A DNA stretch of 64,000 bases from CAZMRF01 sp964568735 (GTDB taxonomy: Bacteria > Acidobacteriota > Polarisedimenticolia > JACPZX01). The position numbers were made by a program, and so were the translations under genes. Below the pieces are notes generated by a model. That model had not been told where the DNA came from. It was given only the letters and a program-made list of their open reading frames with translations, and made no database searches. Positions 26,202-35,410 of the stretch are shown here, piece after piece. Each line of letters opens with the position of its first letter. Positions within the stretch are counted from its first letter, which is position 1. The stretch is taken from positions 61,320-125,319 of the forward strand of contig CAZMRF010000004.1 of the NCBI GenBank assembly GCA_964568735.1. The letters run 5' to 3'.

Positions 26202-27890
26202 TCAGCGCGCGCGTGCAGGCTGCCAGTGGGGCCGTCCGGCCTTGTAGCCCTCGAGCCTCGCGGAGATCTCGTCGGCCATCGCGCTCTCGCCCTGCAGCCG
26301 GGCGAGCCTGATGGCCTCCTCGGCGGCGTGGACGGCTTCCGCCCATCGCCCCGCTTCCGCCATCGCCGCCGCCAGGATGTCACTACTTCGAGGCTCGCCC
26401 GGGAGGCTCGCGTGGGCCCGCGACGCGAGCTCGGCGGCGCGCCGGCCGTCGCGCAACGAATCGTCGGGCGCCGTCGCGAGCTCCCAGGCCAGGATGCGCA
26501 TGAAGCGCGGGTTGTCGGGGGTCCCTGCGAGAGCCTCCTCCAGGTGCCCGATGGCCTCGGCGTGCTCTCCCCTCCGCGCGAGAGCGAGGGCGAGGTTGTA
26601 CCGGGCATCGAAGTTGAGGGGATCGATGTCCACGGCGCGGCGCCACAGTGTCATTCCTTCTGCCGCCTGACCGGACGCCACGAGGGCCGCGCCGAGGCGG
26701 GTGAGCGCTCCTCGGTGCGCAGGATCCGCGTCGAGCGTCCTGCGGAGAAGCTCCTGCGCCTCCGCGCCCCTTGCCTGCCGAATCCTGAGGAGAGCCATGT
26801 TGTAAAGAGCGTCGGCCAGCTTTCCGTCCGCGCTCAGCGCAGCCTGGAGGTGAGGCTCGGCGCGCCCCAGATCTCCCTTTTGAAGCAACACGAAGCCGAG
26901 GCCGTTGTGGGCGACAGCGTCGGCGGGCGTGATGGCCAGCGCCTTCTCGAAGGCCTCGATGGCTTTGTCGAACCTGCTCATTCGTGAGAGGAGGCCGCCG
27001 AGGTTCGAGTAGCCGGTCGAGGCCCCGGGCTGGATCTCGATGACCTTGCGGAGGGCGGCTTCGGCGGCCGCGAGCTTTCCCTCCCGCTCCATCTCCAATC
27101 CGCGGTCGGTCCAGTCGCGCGCGCTGACGCCGCGGGATCTCACCTCCACGATGACGGGATCCGCCATCTCCGGCTCGCCGCGGCAGGCCCGGGCGGCGAG
27201 AGCGGCCAGCTCCGACCGCGTGGTGTCGCCCTTCTGTTCCCAGGCCCGTGCACGCGCCTCGTGGACCGCCCGGATCCAGGGCGCGGCACGTGCCGCCCGC
27301 TCCAGGTGTTCGAGGGCCTCCTCGGGCTTCCCCTCGCGCAGGGCCGCCTGGCCCAGGCCGAGAAGGGCGTACGGGAAGTCCTCCTGGATGGAGAGAGCCA
27401 TCAGGAACTGCTCCCGCGCCGCGGTGGCGTCTCCCGCCTCGAGGAGCGCCGTTCCGTACGTCACGCGGAATGCGGCGCTCGCAGGGGTCAGCTCCGCCGC
27501 GCGCCCCAGCCACTCGAGCGCCTCGGAGGGCTGGCTCGTGAGGAGGCTCACCCCGGCCAGGTAGGGCCAGCGGTAGTCGGAGCGATCGAGGGCCGCCGCC
27601 TCCTCGTAGCAGGCAGCGGCCTCGGAGAAGAAGCGATGGGCATGGAGCTCCAAGCCGAGGCCTCCCCACCGTGCGGACGAGCCGGGCTGCTGGCGCACCA
27701 GGGCTATCGACTCGTTGATCCTCGCCTCGACCTGCGGCTCGGCGCCGACGAGGTTGGGAAGGGGGATTGGGGCCGGCACTCGCCGCGGTGCGTGTGCCTC
27801 ACCGCCTGCAGTGCAGGCGGTCAGGGGGAGTGCGAGGGCCATCAGCGCGGCGCCTCGCGTGAAGGCGAGGTGGGTGCTCTTCGAGATCAC
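26202..27890 (-). CDS. TPR-repeat lipoprotein
   Basis: The 562-residue protein starts with GTG (27890) and has a lipoprotein signal (LMALALPLTAC, lipobox LTAC at 23-26). The remainder is a chain of tetratricopeptide repeats, about ten to twelve, with the usual pattern (WPYLAGVSLLTSQPSEALEWLGRAAELTP; FDKAIEAFEKALAITPADAVAHNGLGFVLL; AEAIGHLEEAL). It should sit on the periplasmic face of a membrane as a scaffold for protein complexes. It lies upstream of the zinc-ribbon kinase on the same strand (89-bp gap), so they may share a transcript. No enzyme domain is visible. Confidence 0.85.
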   Translation of the reverse strand: MISKSTHLAFTRGAALMALALPLTACTAGGEAHAPRRVPAPIPLPNLVGAEPQVEARINESIALVRQQPGSSARWGGLGLELHAHRFFSEAAACYEEAAALDRSDYRWPYLAGVSLLTSQPSEALEWLGRAAELTPASAAFRVTYGTALLEAGDATAAREQFLMALSIQEDFPYALLGLGQAALREGKPEEALEHLERAARAAPWIRAVHEARARAWEQKGDTTRSELAALAARACRGEPEMADPVIVEVRSRGVSARDWTDRGLEMEREGKLAAAEAALRKVIEIQPGASTGYSNLGGLLSRMSRFDKAIEAFEKALAITPADAVAHNGLGFVLLQKGDLGRAEPHLQAALSADGKLADALYNMALLRIRQARGAEAQELLRRTLDADPAHRGALTRLGAALVASGQAAEGMTLWRRAVDIDPLNFDARYNLALALARRGEHAEAIGHLEEALAGTPDNPRFMRILAWELATAPDDSLRDGRRAAELASRAHASLPGEPRSSDILAAAMAEAGRWAEAVHAAEEAIRLARLQGESAMADEISARLEGYKAGRPHWQPARAR

Positions 27891-28045
27891 AGTCCGGGGA
27901 GTCTACCTGAGAGAGCGCGATTCGGAGTCCTGGAGGAGGCCGTCGTGGATCGGGTCCCCCGCGCGGGCGGGAGCCGGCATCGCGCTCCCCTGGCCAGCTG
28001 ATCCGTCCCTGAGGACGCTTCCAGGCCGAGCCCCTCCCGGCGGAC

Positions 28046-28078
28046 AAAAAAGGGCGGCGAGTCGAAGACCCGCCGCCC
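28046..28078 (-). terminator. Rho-independent terminator of the zincin/nidogen operon
   Basis: On the minus strand an 8-bp perfect stem (GGGCGGCG / CGCCGCCC, 28071-28078 with 28052-28059) and an 11-nt loop are followed directly by TTTTTT (28046-28051). It lies just after the stop at 28092. Confidence 0.9.
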
Positions 28079-28091
28079 TCAGTTCAGCCGA

Positions 28092-30773
28092 TTACGGAAT
28101 GAACGTCAACGTGGTGTTGCTCAGGTCGAAGGCGCCGGCCCCGAAGAGCTCGTAGGTCGTCCCCGTCGCTGGCCATGTGGCTGACGTGGAGAGATTCGAG
28201 CCGCCCGGATTAGCGGCACCGCCTCCCTGCGAAACCCCGACGAGGCCGTTGCTGTGGTTCGTGGCCCCGTACTCCACGGTGATCTGGCCGCTTGAGTGCA
28301 GCGTCACCGCGAACGTATTGGCGCCGGTGGCAAAGAACTCCGGCACGCTGTCGAAGGCCACCGTGAAGGACGTCGCGTTCTGATCGACAGTGACCTGCCC
28401 GCCGCTGGTCGGGTTCAGGTCGTCCCAAAGCATCGCGATCCTCGGCGGACCGGTCAGCAGCTCTGCAACGCTCTGCGAGAAGTCCGTGTTGCCGGTACCG
28501 AACGTGAGGTTTCCGTTGGAGTTCACGAATACGCTCGTCCAGTTCGTGCCCTGGAAGGGGAAGGCGAAGCTGGCGATCGGCACCGAGAGCGAGGAGTCGT
28601 CTCCAAGGCCCAGGACGAAGCCGTTGATCGTCTTCACGTCCAGGACGTACCTGCCGCTGCCGCCGCCGTCACCGGAGAAGTCGGAGTCCGGGAAGGTCGT
28701 CACGGCCAGCCGGTAGGTCCCGTTCGCGGTCAGCGGGTACTGGAGCTTCGACAGGAGCCCGACCCCGTTGTCGTCGTCGGCGGCGAGAAGATTGCCCGCG
28801 GCGTCGAAGAGGCCGATGTACGAGTCGATGCCACCGGTCTTCACCTCGGCGAGGAGCGTCCTTCCGGCGTCGGCGGTGAAGCGGAACCAGTCCACGTCAG
28901 CGCCTGCCGGGAAGATGTCCGTGTAGTCGGTGATCATGCTGTCCCCCCTCTGGTCGCCAGAGTTGAAGGGCAGCTTCACAGGCTTCGCCGAGCCGAAGTT
29001 GTTGTTCTTCTCGAAGGAGTCCTTGAACGCGTTGGGGGCGTTGAACTCCAGCAGCATGTTGTCCAGGTCGTTGTCGAGCGCCGTGAAGATCTCGTACCAG
29101 GCGGCGGTATTCCGGGCATTGATCGAACCGCCCGACGCAGCCTGATCCGCTGAGAGGTCTCTTTCGGCCTCGGTACGGGTGGTCTTGAACCCGCCGCAGC
29201 TCAGGCCAGCCAGGCCGTCGGGGGCGGAGAGTGCGCCGTACTCGATCGCTACCTGGTCCGAGGAGCGGTGCAGGGTGATGTCGAACGAGTTGGACCCGGT
29301 TGCCACGAACTCAGGCACGTTCTGGAAGCTGACGGTGAACTCGTTGTTCGTCTCGAAGTAGGTCACGAGGCCACCGGCTCCCGGGTTCAAATCGTCCCAG
29401 AGCCCCGCGATCATCGGCAGGCCGCTCCGGAACGCGGCGGCCGACTCGGTGAAGCTGGTGTTGCCGCCCCCGAACGTCACGCTCCCGTTCGAGTTCACGA
29501 AGAGCGAGGAGTAGGTCTCCCCGCAGTATTCGAACTCGAAGGGCATGAAGAGCTGGATCGTGGAGTCGTCGCCCAGAGGCAGAGGATCGCCGGGCGCCGG
29601 CCTGTTGAAGATGATGTCGATCCCGGTGGCCTGCCCGCCTGCCGCAGAAGCCACCGTGGCATAGACCGACGGATCATCGGTGAGGGGATCGTTCGACTCC
29701 GCCGCCCCGTTGTAGAAGTCCTCCGGGCCCGGCAACGGAACTGCCGGCGGGGTGCTGAATCCACCGGCGAGGATCCCGTCGGTGTAGATGGCGTAGTTGG
29801 CGCCGGGGGTCAGGTTGTTCAGCGTGTACTGCCCGACGAAGGGTGCCCCCTGGCTGAAGCTGTCCGTGCGATCGCTGGAGAGAGCCGACACCGCGTCCGC
29901 GAAGGGGTCGGCGACGTTCCGGGCGATGACGTTCACGCCGGTGAGCTGCGAGGTCGCGTTGGGCCCGAGGATGTGCCCCGTGATCGACCCGGTGCTGGAA
30001 GAGTAGCCTGCCTCCGGGTAGATGTTGGAGACGCTCGCCGCGTCGTCCTTGTGGGCGTCACACTGCCCGCCGTTGATGAAGATGAACGGCGACATGGTCT
30101 CGATCAGGTTCACCAGGTTCACCGGGAACCCGAAGGTGTCGTTCGGGCCCGGGCCCGTGTAGTCCAGGAAAGCGGCGATCTGCTCGTTCACCACCGTGTG
30201 GGCCAGGTTGATGAAGTGGCCGAACTCGTGGTGCCCGATGCACTGCATCTCGTTGGCCGGGATGTTGAACGGAGGGCCAAGAACGCTGCCATTCAGGAAG
30301 GTGACGCTCTCGAGGATCTCGCAGGTCGCGAAGTTGCCCCACTCCGGCGAGGAGAAGCCGAGGACGCCGCTGTTGACCCCGAAGAGAAGGTTGAAGATGG
30401 CGCCGTTGTCGTCGTAGATGACGGCGCTGAACCCGTCGGGTGCTGCCGAGTTGTACCAGGGAAGGAAGTTCGCCGACGTGACATTGACGGGAAGGAGCCC
30501 GTCGTTCACGAAGGTGATGCTGGACGTGGCGACCGCCTGCCAGGCCGCGAAGCCCGCGTCGGTCTGGGCCACCGCCTGGGCGTTCGTGAGCGGCCCCAGG
30601 GGACCCCGGTCGGGGTTATAGGGCACGTTGGCCCCGCCGTTCGGGTAGGCGAAAGGCACGCCGGGCGAGCAGTTGATGAGCGGCCCGTTCGCGAAGGCCG
30701 CCGTCGTCAGCCCGATGAGCGCCACCGTCATGGCGGCGGCGAGAGTGCGGATCTTCTGATGGGTGAGTCTCAT
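28092..30773 (-). CDS. Secreted zincin-like protein with nidogen-like domains and a PPC domain
   Basis: The 893-residue protein has a signal peptide (IRTLAAAMTVALIGLTTAAFA). Its N-terminal domain carries HHEFGHFINLAH near residue 180, a metzincin-like HExxHxxNxxH site with Asn where Gly is usual. A carboxypeptidase-regulatory-like stretch follows (near 260-350). Two nidogen-like domains share the sequence L.SLFVNSNGS.TFG.GNT.F..S and V.EF.ATG.N.F..TLH (about 410-560 and 750-890). Between them is a pre-peptidase C-terminal (PPC) domain (DVDWFRFTADAG, YRLAVTTFPDSDF). It may be a protease or an adhesin. AGGGGGAA precedes the ATG. It forms an operon with the gene at 30786 (12-bp gap) and ends at a strong terminator. 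Confidence 0.83.
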   Translation of the reverse strand: MRLTHQKIRTLAAAMTVALIGLTTAAFANGPLINCSPGVPFAYPNGGANVPYNPDRGPLGPLTNAQAVAQTDAGFAAWQAVATSSITFVNDGLLPVNVTSANFLPWYNSAAPDGFSAVIYDDNGAIFNLLFGVNSGVLGFSSPEWGNFATCEILESVTFLNGSVLGPPFNIPANEMQCIGHHEFGHFINLAHTVVNEQIAAFLDYTGPGPNDTFGFPVNLVNLIETMSPFIFINGGQCDAHKDDAASVSNIYPEAGYSSSTGSITGHILGPNATSQLTGVNVIARNVADPFADAVSALSSDRTDSFSQGAPFVGQYTLNNLTPGANYAIYTDGILAGGFSTPPAVPLPGPEDFYNGAAESNDPLTDDPSVYATVASAAGGQATGIDIIFNRPAPGDPLPLGDDSTIQLFMPFEFEYCGETYSSLFVNSNGSVTFGGGNTSFTESAAAFRSGLPMIAGLWDDLNPGAGGLVTYFETNNEFTVSFQNVPEFVATGSNSFDITLHRSSDQVAIEYGALSAPDGLAGLSCGGFKTTRTEAERDLSADQAASGGSINARNTAAWYEIFTALDNDLDNMLLEFNAPNAFKDSFEKNNNFGSAKPVKLPFNSGDQRGDSMITDYTDIFPAGADVDWFRFTADAGRTLLAEVKTGGIDSYIGLFDAAGNLLAADDDNGVGLLSKLQYPLTANGTYRLAVTTFPDSDFSGDGGGSGRYVLDVKTINGFVLGLGDDSSLSVPIASFAFPFQGTNWTSVFVNSNGNLTFGTGNTDFSQSVAELLTGPPRIAMLWDDLNPTSGGQVTVDQNATSFTVAFDSVPEFFATGANTFAVTLHSSGQITVEYGATNHSNGLVGVSQGGGAANPGGSNLSTSATWPATGTTYELFGAGAFDLSNTTLTFIP

Positions 30774-30785
30774 GGAGTTCCCCCT

Positions 30786-31379
30786 CTACTCGGCGCCGAG
30801 CTGCGCGCGGATCTGCTCGACCATGAACGAGTAGGAGATGGGGCCGCGAGCGGGAGCACCGGCCACCTCCATACCGGCGAAGAGACCGGTGTTGTCGAAA
30901 CCGTTGACGACGTAGGCCTTGTCGTCCTTGCCGCTGACTTTGAACCATCCCTGGCCGAGGCCCGTCGTCGTCGAGAGACCTGACGTGCCGGGCTCGGTCT
31001 GGAAGAGCAGGTAGCTGCTCCCGACCTCGAGAACGGGAAGCCCCGGGATCGGATCGAACTTCACGATGCCATTGGCCTTTGCGGGAGAGAACTTCCCGAG
31101 CATGGTGATCTCGGCGATCTTCTGCCCCTTGATCTCGGTGAACTCGCCCTTGAAGGCGTCGTCCACGGCGACCTTGTAGTTCATGACGGGCAGCTCGCCG
31201 CCGCCGGCCTGGACCGTCCCAGCCTTCGCCTCGATGACGGTGCCGCTGAAGATCCTGCCAGCGCCATCGCACATGTCGGCGAGGTTCATGCGGACGAGCG
31301 TCACAGCGAAGGCGCTCGATGCCGCCACGAGGCCGACGATCGCCAGCGCGATCACCGACCGCAATGCAACCGGTCGCAT
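30786..31379 (-). CDS. Small secreted protein of unknown function (first gene of operon)
   Basis: The 197-residue protein has a clear signal peptide (MRPVALRSVIALAIVGLVAASSAFA) and a strong AAGGAGGAGGT site before the ATG at 31379. The mature part contains MCDGAGRIFSGTVIEAKAG and VGSSYLLFQTEPGTSG, a small beta-rich pattern I do not recognise as a named family. It is translated just before the zincin/nidogen protein, separated by only 12 bp, and so probably works with it, for example as a chaperone, pro-region or partner. Confidence 0.7.
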   Translation of the reverse strand: MRPVALRSVIALAIVGLVAASSAFAVTLVRMNLADMCDGAGRIFSGTVIEAKAGTVQAGGGELPVMNYKVAVDDAFKGEFTEIKGQKIAEITMLGKFSPAKANGIVKFDPIPGLPVLEVGSSYLLFQTEPGTSGLSTTTGLGQGWFKVSGKDDKAYVVNGFDNTGLFAGMEVAGAPARGPISYSFMVEQIRAQLGAE

Positions 31380-31399
31380 ACCTCCTCCTTGTCCTGAGT

Positions 31400-31417
31400 G
31401 GATCAGCACACTGATCC
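31400..31417 (-). promoter_or_regulatory. Leader inverted repeat before the zincin operon
   Basis: GGATCAG and CTGATCC with a 4-nt spacer lie 21 to 38 bp upstream of the ATG at 31379, in the presumed 5' leader. It may form a small stabilising hairpin or a protein site. Confidence 0.3.
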
Positions 31418-31740
31418 TGTTGCCATGGAATGGATGAACGTGGAAAGGCGCGAAGTACCGGAGTGACACGGGCCGTGCAGTGCAGAATTCACGAGCCCCC
31501 TCGTTCCGTGGGCGGAACGGATTCACCCCTGACCTGATGGCTCATCAAACCACCGTCCGTAGGGACGGTCAAGCGGAATCGCGCCGAGCGACGCAGAAAC
31601 CGTGTCGATGCTTCATGGAGGATCGTTGCGGAAAGCGGCCTGCTCTCGGGACTCGGAGTCGCGGGCAGTCGCGACGAGTAGGGAGGGCGCTGGATCCCGG
31701 CGGCAAGAACGAACGGAGCCGAAAGACCCCCGACCGTTGC
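31418..31740. other. Intergenic, nothing recognised
   Basis: About 320 bp between the zincin operon and the secreted protein gene at 31741. Translated frames here are arginine-rich and unlike real genes. The zincin operon promoter should lie here, but no clear boxes stand out. Confidence 0.4.
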
Positions 31741-32619
31741 CTACGATCCCGAACAGATCGGGAGCCCGGAGGGGTCACGGCCCACCAGCATGCCCCCCAG
31801 CATCCTCCGCCCCACCCGCCGTTCGGCGCCGCTCACGACCGCTGCCAGGTAGTAGCGCCCCTCCCCGGATGCGGGATCCCCGAGGGGATCCGTGATGTTC
31901 ACCAAGTCTCCGGGCTTCAAGCCGGCAGCCGCGTTGCAGAGCAGGAGCTGCGCCAGGCCCAGGTCGGGGAGGGTCCCGAGGGGGCCGGCGTATATGTCGA
32001 GCCTGGATCCCGTCGGGAGCCCTTCGGGCACCGCGGGCAGGAGGAAGGAGACGGTTCCCGGGGGGATATAGGAAGCTGCGATCTCGAAGAGGCCCGGAAG
32101 TCCTGTCACGCGAATCGTGCCCATGTGCTCCTCATCGTCGTTCTGCGAGGCGCAGAGGGTCGTGAGGCACTGGCCCCGGAAGGTGAGAGTCATCTCTCCG
32201 TTCGCGGGATCCACGGTCCAGCGGCCGGTGATCTGCAGCTTGATGGGCTTGCCGAAGATGATCTCGACCCGCTTCGTGACCCTGAGCACGGGCTCGTTGC
32301 TCTGGCTGCCCGGGGGCCGGCGCATGATGTCGAACCAGGTGCCGTTGGCGTCGGCCGCAGAGACCACCCCATAGCGGTTCCCGGCCCCGTCGACTCCGAA
32401 CCAGAAGTCCTCGATCTGCGAGAGCTCGCACTCCAGCCGATCCAGGTTCTCGGGAAGCGACTCGCAGTAGCTCTTCGCAGCCGGCATCTCGAAGTCCATC
32501 TGGACGACGACGGACGGGTCGAGGACCCTGACTTCGTTGAGCAACGACCAGCTGAATGCCGGCCCGGTGGCGCACAGAAGGGCGGCACCGACGACCAATT
32601 GAAGACGGATCCCCTGCAT
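31741..32619 (-). CDS. Secreted protein of unknown function
   Basis: The 292-residue protein begins with a signal peptide (MQGIRLQLVVGAALLCATGPAFS). The rest is predominantly beta-sheet with segments such as FDIMRRPPGSQSNEPVLRVT, KLQITGRWTVDPANGEMTLTF and GSRLDIYAGPLGTLPDLG; cysteines occur in pairs (CLTTLC). I recognise no named family. The start is the ATG at 32619, preceded by GGAGGAG; the ATG 15 bases earlier overlaps that ribosome site and is unlikely. A perfect TATAAT about 40 bp upstream indicates its own promoter. Confidence 0.7.
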   Translation of the reverse strand: MQGIRLQLVVGAALLCATGPAFSWSLLNEVRVLDPSVVVQMDFEMPAAKSYCESLPENLDRLECELSQIEDFWFGVDGAGNRYGVVSAADANGTWFDIMRRPPGSQSNEPVLRVTKRVEIIFGKPIKLQITGRWTVDPANGEMTLTFRGQCLTTLCASQNDDEEHMGTIRVTGLPGLFEIAASYIPPGTVSFLLPAVPEGLPTGSRLDIYAGPLGTLPDLGLAQLLLCNAAAGLKPGDLVNITDPLGDPASGEGRYYLAAVVSGAERRVGRRMLGGMLVGRDPSGLPICSGS

Positions 32620-32657
32620 GGCTCTCTCCTCCACAATCGATGGGCGACGTGGGGGGG

Positions 32658-32663
32658 ATTATA
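32658..32663 (-). promoter_or_regulatory. -10 box (TATAAT) for the secreted protein at 31741
   Basis: A perfect TATAAT on the minus strand lies 39 bp upstream of the ATG at 32619. There is no good -35 at 17 bp (GGGGCA), but the spacer holds a small hairpin (CCGGC/GCCGG), which could be a regulator site. Confidence 0.45.
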
Positions 32664-32716
32664 CCGGCAAACCGCCGGAATGCCCCGTCCCGCGGGCATC
32701 TTCCGGGCTGCGAGGC

Positions 32717-35209
32717 TCAGCGCGATGGGGTCGAGGGAGCCGTCAGCGGTGTACTCGTGTGTGCCCGATCTGGACGGGCTCCAAGGCTGTCGAAGGAGTC
32801 CACCTGGATCACCTCGTCGCGGATGGCCTCGGCAGCCTCGATCACCCTGACCTCCTGGGGGGAGATGACGCCCGCGGCGAGGGCCGCCGTCGCGGCCTCC
32901 TCGCGTCCGACCCGGCGAAGCCGCCCGTCGCGCACGGCGTCCTGGATCTTCCTCCGCACCGCCAGGGCCTCCACGCACCGGTCGAGCGCCTCTTCGAGGC
33001 GGCCCAGCCCCGGAGCGTCCGGAGGAGGCACGTGGATGTCACGGGTCAGGCGGAGCCTCGCCTCGCCGTCCTCGAGGAGGCTCCGGGCCACCGAGGCGCC
33101 CAGCCGGTCGGAGGGCGGGCGGAAGAGGATCCCGCGGGGAAAGATGATCGGCCGCAGCAGGCGCGCCACGATCCGGTTGGGCATGTTCTCGAGAGTCCCG
33201 GCCAGCGCCTGCTGGATCCGGAAGTTGGCCAGCGTGTAGGACCAGCGCACGAGAGGAATGTCGGACTCGGGCCTCCCGTCGTCCTCGAACTTCTTGAGCG
33301 CGGCGGCGCCGAGGTAGAGCCATGCGAGGGCGTCGGCGAGGCGCCCCGTGATCTTCTCCTTGCGCTTGAGACTTCCCCCCAGCGTCGCCATCGCCGCGTC
33401 GCTGACGACCGCGAAGGCGGCGCTCATCCTCGAAAGGCGTCCCGCGCCCGAGCGCACGCGTGGGTCCACTCCTGCGCCCGCGATCCGCCCTCCTGTCAGC
33501 CCGAGGATCAGGGCGCGAGCGGCATTGGAGAAGGTCCCGTTCACGTGCCCGAAGAAGGCTCGATCGAACCTGCGAAGGTCGCCGGCCTCGACGGCGCGGA
33601 TCTCCTCCTGCGCGAAGGGATGGCTCCGGATCGCGCCCTGGCCGAAGATGATCATCGAGCGCGTGAGGATGTTCGCACCCTCCACGGTGATGGCGATCGG
33701 GAGCGCCTGGTAGGCGAGCGCGAGAGTGTTCCGGGGGCCGCGGCATATGCCCGCTCCGGCCTGGATGTCCATCGCGTCGTTCACGACGGTTCGCATGCCC
33801 TCGGTGAGGTAGGCCTTGACCACGGCCGAGAGGACCGCGGGGCTCTCCCCGGAGTCCACGGCACCTGCCGTCAGGATCCTCGCCGCGTTCATGAGGTAGG
33901 TGAGGCCGCCGATCCTCGCCAGCGGCTCCTCGATCCCCTCGAAGCGGCCGATGGGCATGCCGAACTGCTCGCGGACAGTGGCGTAGGCGCCCGTCACGCG
34001 CGTGGCAAGCTGCGACCCCGCCACCGAGAGCGCGGGAAGCGAGATGGACCGCCCGGCGGCGAGCCGCTCCATGAGCATCCGCCAGCCCTGCCCCGCCATG
34101 GCGGGCCCGCCGATGATGCAGTCGAGCGGGACGAAGACGTCGCGCCCGAAGGTCGGGCCGTTCAGGAAGGGGATCCCGAGCGGGTCGTGGCGCTGGCCGA
34201 TCTCGACCCCCGGGAGCGAAGCCGGGACCAGGGCGCAGGTGATGCCGAGATCCTCGCGCTCGCCGAGCAGGTGATCCGGATCGCGCAGGCGGAAGGCGAG
34301 GCCGATGACCGTCGCAACCGGCGCGAGCGTGATGTAGCGCTTCCGCCAGCTCAGCCGCATGCCGAGGACCTCCCGCCCTTCGAAGATGCCGCGGCTCACG
34401 ATCCCCTCGCTCTTCGTGGAGGCGGCGTCGCTCCCGGCCTCGGGGCCCGTCAGAGCGAAACAGGGAATCTCCGCTCCGCGAGCCAGGCGGGGGAGGTAGT
34501 GCGCCTTCTGGGCCGGCGTGCCGTAGTGAAGCAGCAGCTCGGCGGGCCCGAGCGAGTTGGGAACCATGACAGTGACCGCGGCCGTGAGGCTTCGGCTGGC
34601 GAGCTTCGTCACGACGGCCGAGTGGGCCAGCGCGGAGAACCCCAGGCCGCCTTGCTCCTTGGGGATGATCATCCCGAAGAATCCCTTCTCGGCGAGGAAG
34701 GCCCAGATCGCGGGTGGCAGGTCACCTTCCTCGAAGATCCGCCACTCGTCGAGGCGGCGGCAGAGATCCTCGACGGGCCCGTCCACGAAGGCCTGCTCCT
34801 CGGGGGTGAGCGCCGGCGCAGGGAAGGCCATCAGCTTGCGCCAGTCGATCTCCCCCGAGAACAGATCGCGATCCCACCAGACGGTCCCCGCCTCGAGCGC
34901 GATCCTTTCGGTCTCGCCGATCCGCGGAAGGAAGGGACCGAGGAGGCGCATGACCCAGCTCGAGACCAACGGTCGCCTGAGGACCGGAACGCCGAACAGC
35001 ACGGCGAGCACCGCGAGGGTCCCGAGAAGTGTTGTTGCCACGGGAGCGGAGAGAAGCCCCCAGGCCCACGCCGCCGCCGCGGCCAGGGTCGCGGGGAGGC
35101 TCCACGCGAGGAACCCCTGCCGGCGGTAGAGCAGGCCCAGAAAGAGAAGGAGGAGCGCAGATCCGAATGCAATGGCCAGTCCGGCGGTGATCAGCACGGC
35201 GGGTCCCAT
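32717..35209 (-). CDS. fadE: Long-chain acyl-CoA dehydrogenase, FadE type
   Basis: The 830-residue protein has two or three N-terminal membrane helices (about 1-75: VLITAGLAIAFGSALLLLFLGLLY, TLLGTLAVLAVLFGV), then an acyl-CoA dehydrogenase core with FAD-binding FALTGPEAGSDA and GPGTP-like features and a typical long C-terminal extension (DUF1974 region). Its length fits gamma-proteobacterial FadE (about 814). FadE performs the first step of beta-oxidation, trans-2-enoyl-CoA formation. No other beta-oxidation gene is nearby. Position of the start is chosen for the N-terminal helix; the ribosome site is weak. Confidence 0.9.
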   Translation of the reverse strand: MGPAVLITAGLAIAFGSALLLLFLGLLYRRQGFLAWSLPATLAAAAAWAWGLLSAPVATTLLGTLAVLAVLFGVPVLRRPLVSSWVMRLLGPFLPRIGETERIALEAGTVWWDRDLFSGEIDWRKLMAFPAPALTPEEQAFVDGPVEDLCRRLDEWRIFEEGDLPPAIWAFLAEKGFFGMIIPKEQGGLGFSALAHSAVVTKLASRSLTAAVTVMVPNSLGPAELLLHYGTPAQKAHYLPRLARGAEIPCFALTGPEAGSDAASTKSEGIVSRGIFEGREVLGMRLSWRKRYITLAPVATVIGLAFRLRDPDHLLGEREDLGITCALVPASLPGVEIGQRHDPLGIPFLNGPTFGRDVFVPLDCIIGGPAMAGQGWRMLMERLAAGRSISLPALSVAGSQLATRVTGAYATVREQFGMPIGRFEGIEEPLARIGGLTYLMNAARILTAGAVDSGESPAVLSAVVKAYLTEGMRTVVNDAMDIQAGAGICRGPRNTLALAYQALPIAITVEGANILTRSMIIFGQGAIRSHPFAQEEIRAVEAGDLRRFDRAFFGHVNGTFSNAARALILGLTGGRIAGAGVDPRVRSGAGRLSRMSAAFAVVSDAAMATLGGSLKRKEKITGRLADALAWLYLGAAALKKFEDDGRPESDIPLVRWSYTLANFRIQQALAGTLENMPNRIVARLLRPIIFPRGILFRPPSDRLGASVARSLLEDGEARLRLTRDIHVPPPDAPGLGRLEEALDRCVEALAVRRKIQDAVRDGRLRRVGREEAATAALAAGVISPQEVRVIEAAEAIRDEVIQVDSFDSLGARPDRAHTSTPLTAPSTPSR

Positions 35210-35351
35210 GTCGTGTGAGAGTCCTCAAGGGGGGCGGGAGCGGGCCCGGGTAGGTATATGTCGCTGCCGGAGAGCCCGCAATCTCGGAGTTGGCCCGTCT
35301 CAGTCCCCGGCCCGGCTCCCCGGGCAGCCGCCTTCCCCGGGATGGAAGTGA

Positions 35352-35388
35352 AGGCCCGGCGGGGCACGTTTCGCGCCCGGCCGGGCCT
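35352..35388 (-). terminator. GC-rich hairpin downstream of the Cys-repeat protein
   Basis: A 9-bp perfect inverted repeat (AGGCCCGGC / GCCGGGCCT) with an inner GGGC/GCCC pairing lies about 23 bp after the stop at 35411. It has no T-tract, so it may act as a terminator or only as an mRNA end stabiliser. Confidence 0.45.
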
Positions 35389-35410
35389 CGGCAGACTACA
35401 ACGCGACGGG

